From Fictibacillus aquaticus (lineage in GTDB: Bacteria > Bacillota > Bacilli > Bacillales > Fictibacillaceae), in NCBI RefSeq assembly GCF_002245695.1, contig NZ_NOII01000001.1, positions 1,302,001 to 1,366,000 of the forward strand: a stretch of DNA of 64,000 nucleotides, given 5' to 3'. The translations under genes and the position numbers were made by a program. The notes under the pieces are model-generated. The model searched no databases, was not told the origin of the DNA, and saw only the letters and a list, made by a program, of their open reading frames with translations. Shown here one piece after another: positions 43,786 to 55,271 of the stretch (positions are counted from its first letter, which is position 1; every line of letters starts with the position of its first letter).

Positions 43786-43817
43786 AAGCCGTTTCCTCAG
43801 AGGAGCGGTTTTTTTGT
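43786..43817 (+). terminator. Terminator of the YtvI-like gene
   Basis: Stem AAGCCG-TTCCTC/AGGA-CGGTT with small mismatches, followed by seven T. Confidence 0.75.
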
Positions 43818-43927
43818 TATTTCTATAGTTTTCAACATTTTTGCATTGGGAATAATAAAGAGAAGGAAGCAAATTAGTCTCACGCTTCGAAAAGTATGGA
43901 TGCGATATTGGGGTTGGAGGAATAGTC

Positions 43928-44974
43928 ATGAACAACGCAGCAGCCGCACCAAAAGAAAAAGAGAGAGAATATTACTTTGACAATGCGAAATTCATTTTAA
44001 TTTTTCTAGTCGTGTTCGGACATTTTATCTCTCCTATCAAAAATCAGAACGAATGGCTTTATACGATTTATAATTTTATTTACACCTTTCACATGCCTGC
44101 ATTTATCTTGATTGCCGGATTTTTCACAAAAAGCGTCAAAAAGGATGGGTACCTGCCCAAAATATTCCGCAAGGTGCTCGTTCCTTACGTCGTATTTCAA
44201 ATTGTGTATACGTTTTTCTATTATGACCTGTACAGCAAGGATGAGGTAAAACTCGATTTCTTTGATCCTCATTGGACATTATGGTTCCTCCTCAGCCTTG
44301 TATTTTGGAACATACTGCTGAAGCTTTTTGTAAAATTCAAGTACCCTCTTGCAATCGCCATTGTCATAGGGGTGCTTGCAGGATATGTACATGATATCGG
44401 AACGTTTCTCAGCCTTTTAAGGACGTTTGTATTCTTCCCTGTCTTTCTTCTCGGCCACCTGCTCGAGAAGAGAGATTTCAAGAAAATACTAGAACCTGCT
44501 AAAAAAGCTGCCGCAGCAGCTTTTCTGATCGTGCTATTTGTCACCTATCATTTCATTTTTCCTAATGGAACGAAGGAATGGCTTCTCTCGTCGTCCTCTT
44601 ATGCTGACATACTCGGAATCTACAGCTGGGCAGGAGGGTTTATCAGGCTTGGCATGTACGCGGTAATGTTCTTAGCAACATTCAGCATCCTGGCTATCAT
44701 ACCAAGAAGAAAAATGTTCTTTACTGAGCTTGGAGAACGCACGTTGTATATTTACCTTCTCCACGGTTTTGTCGTTAAATGGCTGTTTACAACTGACCTG
44801 TTCAAGTCAATTGAGCAGAACGGATGGTATATTATGATTTTGTTCCTGGCACTGATCGTCACCCTTTTCTTAGCGAGCAAACCGGTAATCGCCCTCGCAC
44901 AGCCATTCATTGAGCTCCGCTGGACGAAACTGACGAATTTGCTGGCTAACCGCCGTAAAACACAGGAACGATAG
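43928..44974 (+). CDS. Acyltransferase-3-family membrane protein
   Basis: 348 residues with about ten membrane helices. The acyltransferase-3 marker is YYFDNAKFILIFLVVFGHF (His35-type in VFGHF), followed by TFHMPAFILIAGFF and FRKVLVPYV. The pattern matches the fucose 4-O-acetylase/YfiQ-YkrP group, which O-acetylates sugars of envelope polymers. The target is unknown. GGAGG lies 7 nt before the ATG. Confidence 0.85.
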   Translation: MNNAAAAPKEKEREYYFDNAKFILIFLVVFGHFISPIKNQNEWLYTIYNFIYTFHMPAFILIAGFFTKSVKKDGYLPKIFRKVLVPYVVFQIVYTFFYYDLYSKDEVKLDFFDPHWTLWFLLSLVFWNILLKLFVKFKYPLAIAIVIGVLAGYVHDIGTFLSLLRTFVFFPVFLLGHLLEKRDFKKILEPAKKAAAAAFLIVLFVTYHFIFPNGTKEWLLSSSSYADILGIYSWAGGFIRLGMYAVMFLATFSILAIIPRRKMFFTELGERTLYIYLLHGFVVKWLFTTDLFKSIEQNGWYIMILFLALIVTLFLASKPVIALAQPFIELRWTKLTNLLANRRKTQER

Positions 44975-45006
44975 AAGAATAAGGACGAGCCTAATAAAAG
45001 AGACTG

Positions 45007-45034
45007 AAAACCGGTTGCAAATCACCGGTTTTCT
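45007..45034 (+). terminator. Probable terminator of the acyltransferase gene
   Basis: AAAACCGGT/ACCGGTTTT stem around an 8-nt loop. The T-run is short and interrupted. Confidence 0.6.
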
Positions 45035-45104
45035 TTAATTCAGTACAACACCTATTTCACTGCTCTGGCATATGATTGTTATTATTGAAACGGAGTGGTG
45101 CTTT

Positions 45105-45434
45105 ATGGCTGAATTTATTAAAAAAGCTGGCAGTCTAAAAGCCGATCATGGTGTATTAACCATTAATGTGGTTAACGTCAAAATACCTGCCCAATTCATC
45201 ACACTGGAAATAAGAGGTATTAATGGTGATTTCATCGGTCAGCAAAGATTTCAAACACTATTTAGCAACTCTTTATCCATTTCTCTTCCAAAAGGAAAAT
45301 ATATGGTCATCTTAATGATACCTGGTTACGTTCCTAAATATTATTCCATCATTATGAGAAAGAATCATCATCATTCCATTCGCTCCATTCTGCTTCCGTT
45401 AAAGAATTGTTCTCCTGTTCAGGATTTTTCTTAA
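45105..45434 (+). CDS. Hypothetical small beta-rich protein
   Basis: 109 residues, with no membrane segment or signal peptide. Its strand pattern (SLSISLPKGKYMVILMIPGY) recalls CnaB- or carboxypeptidase-regulatory-like beta sandwiches, in which a Gly-x-Tyr stretch precedes a conserved GY. A His-rich RKNHHHSIRS comes near the end. I do not recognise a family. The ATG at 45105 has GGAG 9 nt upstream; an extension to 45072 lacks a ribosome site. Confidence 0.6.
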   Translation: MAEFIKKAGSLKADHGVLTINVVNVKIPAQFITLEIRGINGDFIGQQRFQTLFSNSLSISLPKGKYMVILMIPGYVPKYYSIIMRKNHHHSIRSILLPLKNCSPVQDFS

Positions 45435-45473
45435 TCTGATACTGATCACCAAAAACTTTTCAAAACGAAAATA

Positions 45474-45503
45474 ACTGGACTCCTTTTCCCAAAGGAGTCC
45501 AGT
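45474..45503. terminator. Terminator between convergent genes
   Basis: ACTGGACTCCTT/AAGGAGTCCAGT stem (12 bp) with a 6-nt loop. On the plus strand CTCGTTTTATTT follows. It serves the subtilisin gene and the 45105 gene. Confidence 0.78.
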
Positions 45504-45516
45504 CTCGTTTTATTTA

Positions 45517-47202
45517 TTAGTTAAGTGATGCTGCACCAGCACTTACATCCAAATAATAAGCGCCGCTTCCTTTGCTTGAAGAGACGACTACTTTATAGGC
45601 GCCAGTCTTCGTTGGTTTATATGCCGTGTGATCTTGGCGCTCATTTTGTGTCGAGCTTGCTACAGTTGCTCCTGTTGGATCAACAAGCGACACTTTATAG
45701 CTGTGGGAAGGTCCGAAGATCAAGAACCCTGGCGACCAGTTTGGCGTGATTAGTGTCAATGAGATAGGAAACGCTGTATTATCAACATTCAGTGTGTAAG
45801 TATGGCTTGCTCCTGAGCTAATGCTTGTACCTTTATAAAAATGGTTCGGTACAGCTGGACCAACGCCGCTCAAGCCTCCCGCTGCTTTGACCGCTGCATA
45901 GCCGTCAAGGCGTCCATAGCCATATTCGCTGTCTTTTCCTGCTGGTCCAAAATCTATCGCTGTTGAATATAAAGCATTTTTGATTTCAGGCTCTGTGATG
46001 CCAGGGTTTGCATCTTCCATTAGGGCTATCGTTCCTGCCGTGAATGGAGTCGCCATACTTGTACCGCTGTACGTGACGTATTGATTCCCTGAATTGGCTT
46101 TTGCTGCGGTAATATTATATCCCGGAGCGAAAATATCCGGCTTCACGCGTCCGTCAGCAGTCGGTCCGCGGCTTGAGAAATAGGTAAGGTTAAAACCGTT
46201 CTCACCCAGATCAGCGCCTGCACCGACCGTGATAGCTTTTTCTGCTGCTCCAGGAGAACCAATCGTTTTCGATTGCGGTCCTTCGTTACCTGCTGCAACT
46301 GCTACAGCCAGTCCCGCTGCTGACGCATTATTTACAGCAACAGATGTCGCGTCCTTCCCATCTGAACTGCCAGATGAGCCTAAGCTTAATGAAAGAACTT
46401 CAATTCCATAAACGTCTTTATTCTGAACAGCCCAGTCTATCCCGGCCGCAACCGTACTCATGCTTCCTGACCCTTGAGAATCAAGCACTTTTACACCGAC
46501 CAATGCCGCTCCCGGCGCTACACCTTTATTGGCTGAGTTCGCATCACCTTCTCCAGCCACTATGCTGGCACAGTGTGTACCGTGACCTTGGTCGTCATAT
46601 GCGGTTGCGCGGTTATTTACTAAGTCTTTCCATCCAATTACCTTGCCGCCGTCAAGGTCAGCGTGTGCGGCATCAATACCTGTATCAATGACCGCAACAA
46701 CGGCATCATTTTTTGTATAGCTGCGCTCATTGCCGTCCATGTCACCTGTCAGCCCAAAATCGGAGCGTGCTTTTTCGGTACCGAACGAAGCATTTGCTGT
46801 GCTAAGGTTTATTTTTACAGGGGCATCGTACTCTACTTGTTTGACGAAAGGCAGAAGCTTCATAAGTTCGATCTGCTTTACTGTCATTGTAGCAGCCATG
46901 CCATTGAACACTTTATAATCAAAGTTCTTTTTGAATGCCCCTAGCTTCTGTGCCAGCTTTTCGTATGCTTTTCCGCCTGCAAACTCCTCATTAAACTGAA
47001 TGATGACCGGGACCTTTTCTTCATTTTTCAATCCTTTTATCTTCTGTTCAAGATTGTCGAGCATTTTATTTGAGTTGCTGTCCGTCATTACACCTGCTAA
47101 CGCTTTGTCTCCTGCATAATTTGGACTTTCTGCCATAACCGAGAATGGAGTAATCAAAAGAGTACCTGCAAGCATAGATGCTGCGATTTTCTTTTTATTC
47201 AC
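45517..47202 (-). CDS. Secreted subtilisin-like serine protease
   Basis: 561 residues. A signal peptide ends near Ala24 (VMA). An I9 propeptide inhibitor spans about 60-127. The S8 catalytic domain has Asp173 (VIDTGID), His207 (GHGTH), oxyanion Asn306 (AAGNEG) and Ser382 (GTSMATP). A C-terminal beta domain of about 110 residues (about 445-555; SHTYTLNVDNTAFP and GAYKVVVSSSKGSGAYYLDV) resembles pre-peptidase/bacterial pre-peptidase C-terminal domains. It is an extracellular degradative protease. The GTG start at 47202 has AGGAGG 8 nt upstream. It is monocistronic. Confidence 0.93.
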   Translation of the reverse strand: MNKKKIAASMLAGTLLITPFSVMAESPNYAGDKALAGVMTDSNSNKMLDNLEQKIKGLKNEEKVPVIIQFNEEFAGGKAYEKLAQKLGAFKKNFDYKVFNGMAATMTVKQIELMKLLPFVKQVEYDAPVKINLSTANASFGTEKARSDFGLTGDMDGNERSYTKNDAVVAVIDTGIDAAHADLDGGKVIGWKDLVNNRATAYDDQGHGTHCASIVAGEGDANSANKGVAPGAALVGVKVLDSQGSGSMSTVAAGIDWAVQNKDVYGIEVLSLSLGSSGSSDGKDATSVAVNNASAAGLAVAVAAGNEGPQSKTIGSPGAAEKAITVGAGADLGENGFNLTYFSSRGPTADGRVKPDIFAPGYNITAAKANSGNQYVTYSGTSMATPFTAGTIALMEDANPGITEPEIKNALYSTAIDFGPAGKDSEYGYGRLDGYAAVKAAGGLSGVGPAVPNHFYKGTSISSGASHTYTLNVDNTAFPISLTLITPNWSPGFLIFGPSHSYKVSLVDPTGATVASSTQNERQDHTAYKPTKTGAYKVVVSSSKGSGAYYLDVSAGAASLN

Positions 47203-47518
47203 CTAAAATGCCTCCTTTAGAATATAAGCTGCGTTTTTTGTCATTTCTTGGTGTTAACTCCATCATAAGTTCCGCTTGGTGCATTGTGATGAGGACAAAT
47301 CATTATTTTCCAAATCATGACTTTCACTCTAGTAAAATATATAAAATATCTACATATCGAAATAAGTACACGTTTATGTAAAACATTTTCCCAACAATAT
47401 TAGTACGTCTTCCCTATTAAACTTTAAGAGCATTGATATTCACATGATGCATAGTTCATTTGGACAATAAAGAAAACTTGGCTGATTTTAAGCTTTATAG
47501 TTCAAAAAAAGTTGGATC

Positions 47519-47700
47519 GGTGATCTCCGCTCCAAAGTGCTTCGCTTTCCGCGAGGCGTTCGGTGAGCCCCTTTGCAGCTTTGCGCCCTAAAGGATCTCA
47601 CCTGACCGCTCGTCCCTCAGGACAAGGAAAGCTACGGCAGCAAGACATAGCACAAAAAAATGCGATTTTCATTTTCGAGAGTTTCGCCCCCTTCATAATA
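47519..47700. repeat. Intergenic palindromic element, copy D (divergent)
   Basis: It starts GTGATCTCCGCTCC, passes GCTTTCCGCG, then an inner stem CGGTGAGCCCCTTT / AAAGGATCTCACCTG. The module AAGGAAAGCTACGGCAGCAA and GACATAGCAC that follows is shared with copy F. The right end is lost. Copies D and E occupy much of the 850-nt gap between the protease and hut genes; other parts of the gap hold nothing recognised. Confidence 0.72.
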
Positions 47701-47879
47701 AATGAATAGAAACAAATCGCAAAAAAGGCAAAAAAAAAGGCTTTGCATGAATAATTACATGCGAAGGCCTTGAATTTCACTTACTCTTAAAAATTTATTT
47801 TCAACGTCAAAACTATGAGAAATGTTTCCCTTCTTCCGTCAAATGCTTTAGCTGATTCTTTCATCACTTTTACTTATTC

Positions 47880-48050
47880 ATCTTGAATCCATCATTGATA
47901 AAGTTGATTGGAGTGTAAGGTGCCGACTCCGGCGGGACAAGCGGTCAGGTGAGACACTCAATGGTGCGTAGCGGCGAGTGGCTCACCGCCTGCCCCGCGG
48001 AAAGCGTGCGCCTGAAACGGAGATCAACTTCTTCTCTGACTTCTTTAATA
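47880..48050. repeat. Intergenic palindromic element, copy E
   Basis: The core runs 47903-48028, from GTTGATTGGAGTGTAAGG to GAAACGGAGATCAAC, in reverse orientation to copy A. It has an inner stem (GGTGAG...CTCACC) and ends next to the hutG stop codon, where it could end or process the hut transcript. Confidence 0.85.
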
Positions 48051-48054
48051 GTAA

Positions 48055-51941
<3,887 letters not shown>

Positions 51942-51961
51942 TTTAATTTTCCTCCTCTTAA

Positions 51962-53491
51962 TTAAGCTTCCATTAATGTATTTTTTTGTAGTCCTAAAAA
52001 CGTATCGTTATAGCACAAGTTCTCTATTAATTCTGTTGTGCGTTCCATGTCATAATGGAAAACACGGTCCGCCATGATTGAAGCGCAAGACGTTCTGCCA
52101 AGTTCGTAGATTTTTTTTGTTCGTGGAGCGAGCCTTTCCACTCCTCTAAAGTCAGCAGCCTGCATCGCACATATCCATTCGGTTGCTAGAACGCGCCTTG
52201 TATTCGCGATAATTTGCGCACAGTGGCGCGAACCAATCGTCCCCATGCTCACGTGATCCTCCTGGTTCGCGGAGGATGGGATGGAATCAACGCTTGCTGG
52301 ATGGGCCAGTGTCTTGTTTTCTGATACAAGTGCTGCGGCCGCATACTGCATGATCATCGCACCTGATTCGAGCCCTGGGTTGCTGCTTAAGAAAGGCGGA
52401 AGATCGTTCAGCTGCGGGTTTACCATCCGCTCGATCCTGCGTTCTGAAATGTTAGCCCATTCCGCAGCAGCTATTTTTAAGAAGTCCATCGCAAAGGCGA
52501 TCGGCTGCCCATGAAAGTTGCCTCCTGAGATGACTTTTTTTCCGCCGTCAAAAATGAGCGGGTTGTCAGTCGCAGCGTTCATCTCAATCTCCAGCTTCTC
52601 TTTCACATAGCCTAGAACCTGCCAAGATGCACCGTGAACCTGCGGGATACAGCGCAGCGAGTAAGCATCCTGTACACGCAGCTCACCCTGTCTTGTAGTA
52701 AGCTGGCTGTTTTCCAAGTAGGCGCGAATCCGTTTCGCTACTTCTGTCTGCTCCTTATAACCGCGGGCAATGTGAATCTCTTCTTCAAAAGCGTCTGTTA
52801 TTCCTCTAAGTCCTTCCATTGTAAGTGCAGCGATCCCGTCAGCAGCGTATCCCAGCTGCTCAGCGTGAAGGTAGTTGATTACACCTTGGGCGGTCATTGC
52901 CTGTGTGCCGTTTATGAGCGCAAGGCCTTCTTTTGCTGTCAGGGTTAAAGGCTCCAGTCCCGTCTTTTTGAGCGCGTCACCGCCGCTCATTTTCTCACCT
53001 TGATAGAACGCTTCTCCTTCTCCTAACAAAACAAGCACGAGATGAGAAAGTGGAGCAAGGTCGCCGCTCGCTCCCAATGAACCCTGCTGCGGAACGACAG
53101 GGTGGATGCGATGGTTTACGAGGTCGAGCAGCCGCTCAACAACGACAGGACGGACACCCGATAATCCTTTCAGCAATGCATTCGCCCTGAAAATAAGCAT
53201 GAGACGGCTCACATCTTCCGGAAAAGGTTCTCCTATCCCGCACGCATGGCTGCGGATCAAGTTCAGCTGAAGAGTTTCGACATCTTCCTGTGCGATAAGA
53301 ACATCGCTGAATTTTCCGAAGCCTGTCGTGATGCCGTACACCACTTTTTCAGAAGCTACGATTTCCTCAACCGCACGGCGGCTTTCCGCCACTTTCGCCA
53401 TGGCCTCCGGACTCGCTTCCACTCTCTCTTGTTTCCATAGAATTTGTTTTACTTGCTCGATCGTTAAACTATGGCCTGTTAACGTCACCAT
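51962..53491 (-). CDS. hutH: Histidine ammonia-lyase
   Basis: 509 residues. The MIO prosthetic group forms from Ala141-Ser142-Gly143 in [14 protein letters not shown]. It also has [11 protein letters not shown] and the conserved [16 protein letters not shown]. It deaminates histidine to urocanate, the first step. AGAGGAGC precedes the ATG. Expression should depend on HutP antitermination at the hairpin between hutP and hutH. Confidence 0.96.
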   Translation of the reverse strand: MVTLTGHSLTIEQVKQILWKQERVEASPEAMAKVAESRRAVEEIVASEKVVYGITTGFGKFSDVLIAQEDVETLQLNLIRSHACGIGEPFPEDVSRLMLIFRANALLKGLSGVRPVVVERLLDLVNHRIHPVVPQQGSLGASGDLAPLSHLVLVLLGEGEAFYQGEKMSGGDALKKTGLEPLTLTAKEGLALINGTQAMTAQGVINYLHAEQLGYAADGIAALTMEGLRGITDAFEEEIHIARGYKEQTEVAKRIRAYLENSQLTTRQGELRVQDAYSLRCIPQVHGASWQVLGYVKEKLEIEMNAATDNPLIFDGGKKVISGGNFHGQPIAFAMDFLKIAAAEWANISERRIERMVNPQLNDLPPFLSSNPGLESGAMIMQYAAAALVSENKTLAHPASVDSIPSSANQEDHVSMGTIGSRHCAQIIANTRRVLATEWICAMQAADFRGVERLAPRTKKIYELGRTSCASIMADRVFHYDMERTTELIENLCYNDTFLGLQKNTLMEA

Positions 53492-53520
53492 TTTTATGCT
53501 CCTCTTTTCTAATAAGCCCT

Positions 53521-53576
53521 AAAAAAAGCAAAAGGGGGCCGCATCCAAAAGCAAACGCTTTTGAACACAGCCCCCT
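53521..53576 (-). terminator. Regulated intrinsic terminator between hutP and hutH
   Basis: Outer stem AGGGGGC/GCCCCCT (53533-53539 with 53570-53576), inner stem CAAAAGC/GCTTTTG (53546-53552 with 53557-53563), followed by a T-rich tract on the minus strand. This is the place of the HutP-controlled terminator in B. subtilis. Confidence 0.88.
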
Positions 53577-53598
53577 CACAGCTCATGACTATGGGCTA
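53575..53598 (-). promoter_or_regulatory. HutP-binding NAG triplets in the hut leader RNA
   Basis: The transcript reads UAG-CCCA-UAG-UCAU-GAG-CUGU-GAG starting 1 nt past the hutP stop codon. These are four NAG triplets with exact 4-nt spacers, the pattern HutP hexamers bind. The last triplet enters the terminator stem. Confidence 0.8.
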
Positions 53599-54045
53599 TT
53601 ATATATGATTGATTCCTAAACCGACCGCCTCATGCTCCAGTCCTTTTACAGGAGCGCCGATCGTTCCATACAAGGCAACAGCGATCCAGTCGCCTTCTTC
53701 TGCCTGGTCATATGGATTCCCGCGTACGACAATAAATCTCAAGCCAACTGTCCGCAATACGGTGCCAAGCTGGACATGCCCGCGTGTCACGCCATATATC
53801 GCTTCCATGATGGCATGATACAAAGCGTGCGTTTCACGGTAGATACTGCCGTTGATGACTCCTTCTTTCTTAGCCGCTGTTTCAATCGCGGCCACCACTT
53901 TATTGGACTCCATCGAACCGACTTTCCCTTTGCAAAAACGCCAGCCCAGATCTTCTATTTTCTGTACATAGCTGTCATCTAAACAGCTCAGCATGGCAAT
54001 CTTGCCAAGCAGTTTCTCATTCGCAAGACTCATGTTATTGCTCAC
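53599..54045 (-). CDS. hutP: HutP antiterminator regulatory protein
   Basis: 148 residues. The C-terminal half matches HutP strongly: [40 protein letters not shown] and the terminal AVGLGINHI (histidine- and metal-binding region with His-x-x-x-His). With histidine and Mg2+ it binds UAG-type triplets in the leader RNA and prevents termination before hutH. It is the first gene of the operon. The start may be the GTG at 54045 or an ATG at 54033; neither has a strong ribosome site. Confidence 0.94.
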   Translation of the reverse strand: MSNNMSLANEKLLGKIAMLSCLDDSYVQKIEDLGWRFCKGKVGSMESNKVVAAIETAAKKEGVINGSIYRETHALYHAIMEAIYGVTRGHVQLGTVLRTVGLRFIVVRGNPYDQAEEGDWIAVALYGTIGAPVKGLEHEAVGLGINHI

Positions 54046-54074
54046 TTTCTGCTAACGACTTATCAACTACCTTA

Positions 54075-54103
54075 AGTGTATGCGTTTACAAATGGTCCGT
54101 CAA
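54075..54103 (-). promoter_or_regulatory. hut promoter with overlapping cre site
   Basis: TTGACG (54098-54103) and TACACT (54075-54080) on the minus strand with a 17-nt spacer. TGTATGCGTTTACA at 54077-54090 matches cre with one mismatch and covers the -10, predicting CcpA repression of the hut operon. Confidence 0.75.
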
Positions 54104-54174
54104 TTCCCTTTCAACAACTTATCACGGTGCTTAAATAAAGAATGTAAAGCTCCCCTGTCACATAAGAGATTGAC

Positions 54175-54540
54175 AGAATTCAGAGAAGTCGTTGATCTCC
54201 GTTTCAGGCGCACGCTTTCCGCGGGGCGTGGCGAAAAGCAGAAACGGCTCGTTCAGCCCCGACAAGCAAAAGGGAAAGGGGCCGGTAAGTCGGTCTTTGA
54301 CTTATTGGACACTTGCCCTTTTGACCTCGAGGGGCTAGCCGTTTTCTGCTGGACAGGTGAGCCCCTTTGCCGCTACGCGCCCTAATGGGTCTCACCTGTC
54401 CCACTCGTCCCGCTGGATAAGGAAGGCTACGCAGCAAGACATCGCACGAAGAAAATGTGAAGTTCATTTTCGAGGAGTCGGCACCTTACACTCCGATCAA
54501 CTTATCAATGCTGGATTCAAGATGACCGAGTAATAGTGAA
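54175..54540. repeat. Intergenic palindromic element, copy F (long, composite)
   Basis: The core runs 54191-54501, from GTTGATCTCCGTTTCAGG to CACTCCGATCAAC. The inner stem GGTGAGCCCC / GGGTCTCACC is split from the left end by a nested palindrome (54231-54353). The module shared with copy D lies at 54421-54470. It fills about half of the 709-nt gap between hutP and the 54755 gene; the remainder shows nothing clear. Confidence 0.85.
54231..54353. repeat. Nested palindrome inside copy F
   Basis: Arms AGCAGAAACGGCT (54237-54249) and AGCCGTTTTCTGCT (54337-54350), then CAGCCCC against GGGGCTAG and AAAAGGG against CCCTTTT. A further inner stem is GTAAGTC/GACTTAT. It forms a long imperfect hairpin, absent from the other copies. 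Confidence 0.78.
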
Positions 54541-54754
54541 ATCAAAGCAATTGAAACGAAGAATGGAAACACTCTTTACGTATAGGCTTTGAAGATTAAA
54601 TTACGCCTCAGCGACAACTTCGCTGAACTTCCTATTAAAACAAACTGTTCAAAAGCAACAATCTTTTAGAAAACTTCAGAACACTCTTTTAAGAGTATAT
54701 TTATCGGCCTTGCTGTCCATCCTGTAAATATTAAAATCAGAAAAGAGTGATAGA

Positions 54755-55216
54755 ATGCTAGATGTTCAGAGGGAAATTATTTTGGCGTCGATGCTTCGGA
54801 CTCCTTTGACGGAAGAGAACGCCCCACTAGATTTTTTTGTAGCCTATGATAGCACTCATACTCCTCATCTTCTATTGCCTACAGCGAAAGGACTCCTGCA
54901 TGAAGGGGCACTGTTCACCATCCCCTTTGAAGCAAAGCAGGAAAATGCTTATGCATTTTCTTTAAGCAGTGTAATCCAACCAAGACGGCTTGACGATTTT
55001 CTTCTTTTTCATGATCAGCTTGAATTCTTTTTTGGGCCAGATCATAATATGCTCGCTCGATTCTTAAAAAGCGATGCTTACATTTCGTATGTTTCCTGGA
55101 CGCAGAGCATGCTGCAGGAGCTGATCAAGATGGCGCTTGAAAAATGGCATCAATCTGAGGATGAAACAGAAAAGAAAAAGTGTAAAGAACAGCTGACGAT
55201 GCTTTTAAATGAATAA
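54755..55216 (+). CDS. Hypothetical protein
   Basis: 153 residues, soluble, with no signal peptide. The first half is mixed alpha/beta (PLDFFVAYDSTHTPHLLLPT) and the C terminus is helical and Lys/Glu-rich (ALEKWHQSEDETEKKKCKEQ). I do not recognise the family. The ribosome site is weak (AAAGAGTGA about 4 nt before the ATG). A shared terminator at 55240-55271 supports a real transcript end. Confidence 0.6.
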   Translation: MLDVQREIILASMLRTPLTEENAPLDFFVAYDSTHTPHLLLPTAKGLLHEGALFTIPFEAKQENAYAFSLSSVIQPRRLDDFLLFHDQLEFFFGPDHNMLARFLKSDAYISYVSWTQSMLQELIKMALEKWHQSEDETEKKKCKEQLTMLLNE

Positions 55217-55239
55217 GACAATAACAACTTGAAAGACAA

Positions 55240-55271
55240 AAAACAGCTCTGTCATTGCGCAGAGCTGTTTT
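55240..55271. terminator. Bidirectional terminator
   Basis: AAAACAGCTCTG/CAGAGCTGTTTT 12-bp stem with an 8-nt loop. The stop codon of the GerAB-type gene lies in the loop. Confidence 0.88.

Noticed and set aside
47598-47780. 60-codon frame on the minus strand in the gap after the protease gene
   Set aside because: It overlaps repeat copy D, has low-complexity Phe/Lys composition and no ribosome site.
54080-54467. Reading frames of about 90-100 codons on both strands across 54080-54467
   Set aside because: They lie on the palindromic repeat F, have no ribosome sites, and arise from GC-rich inverted sequence.
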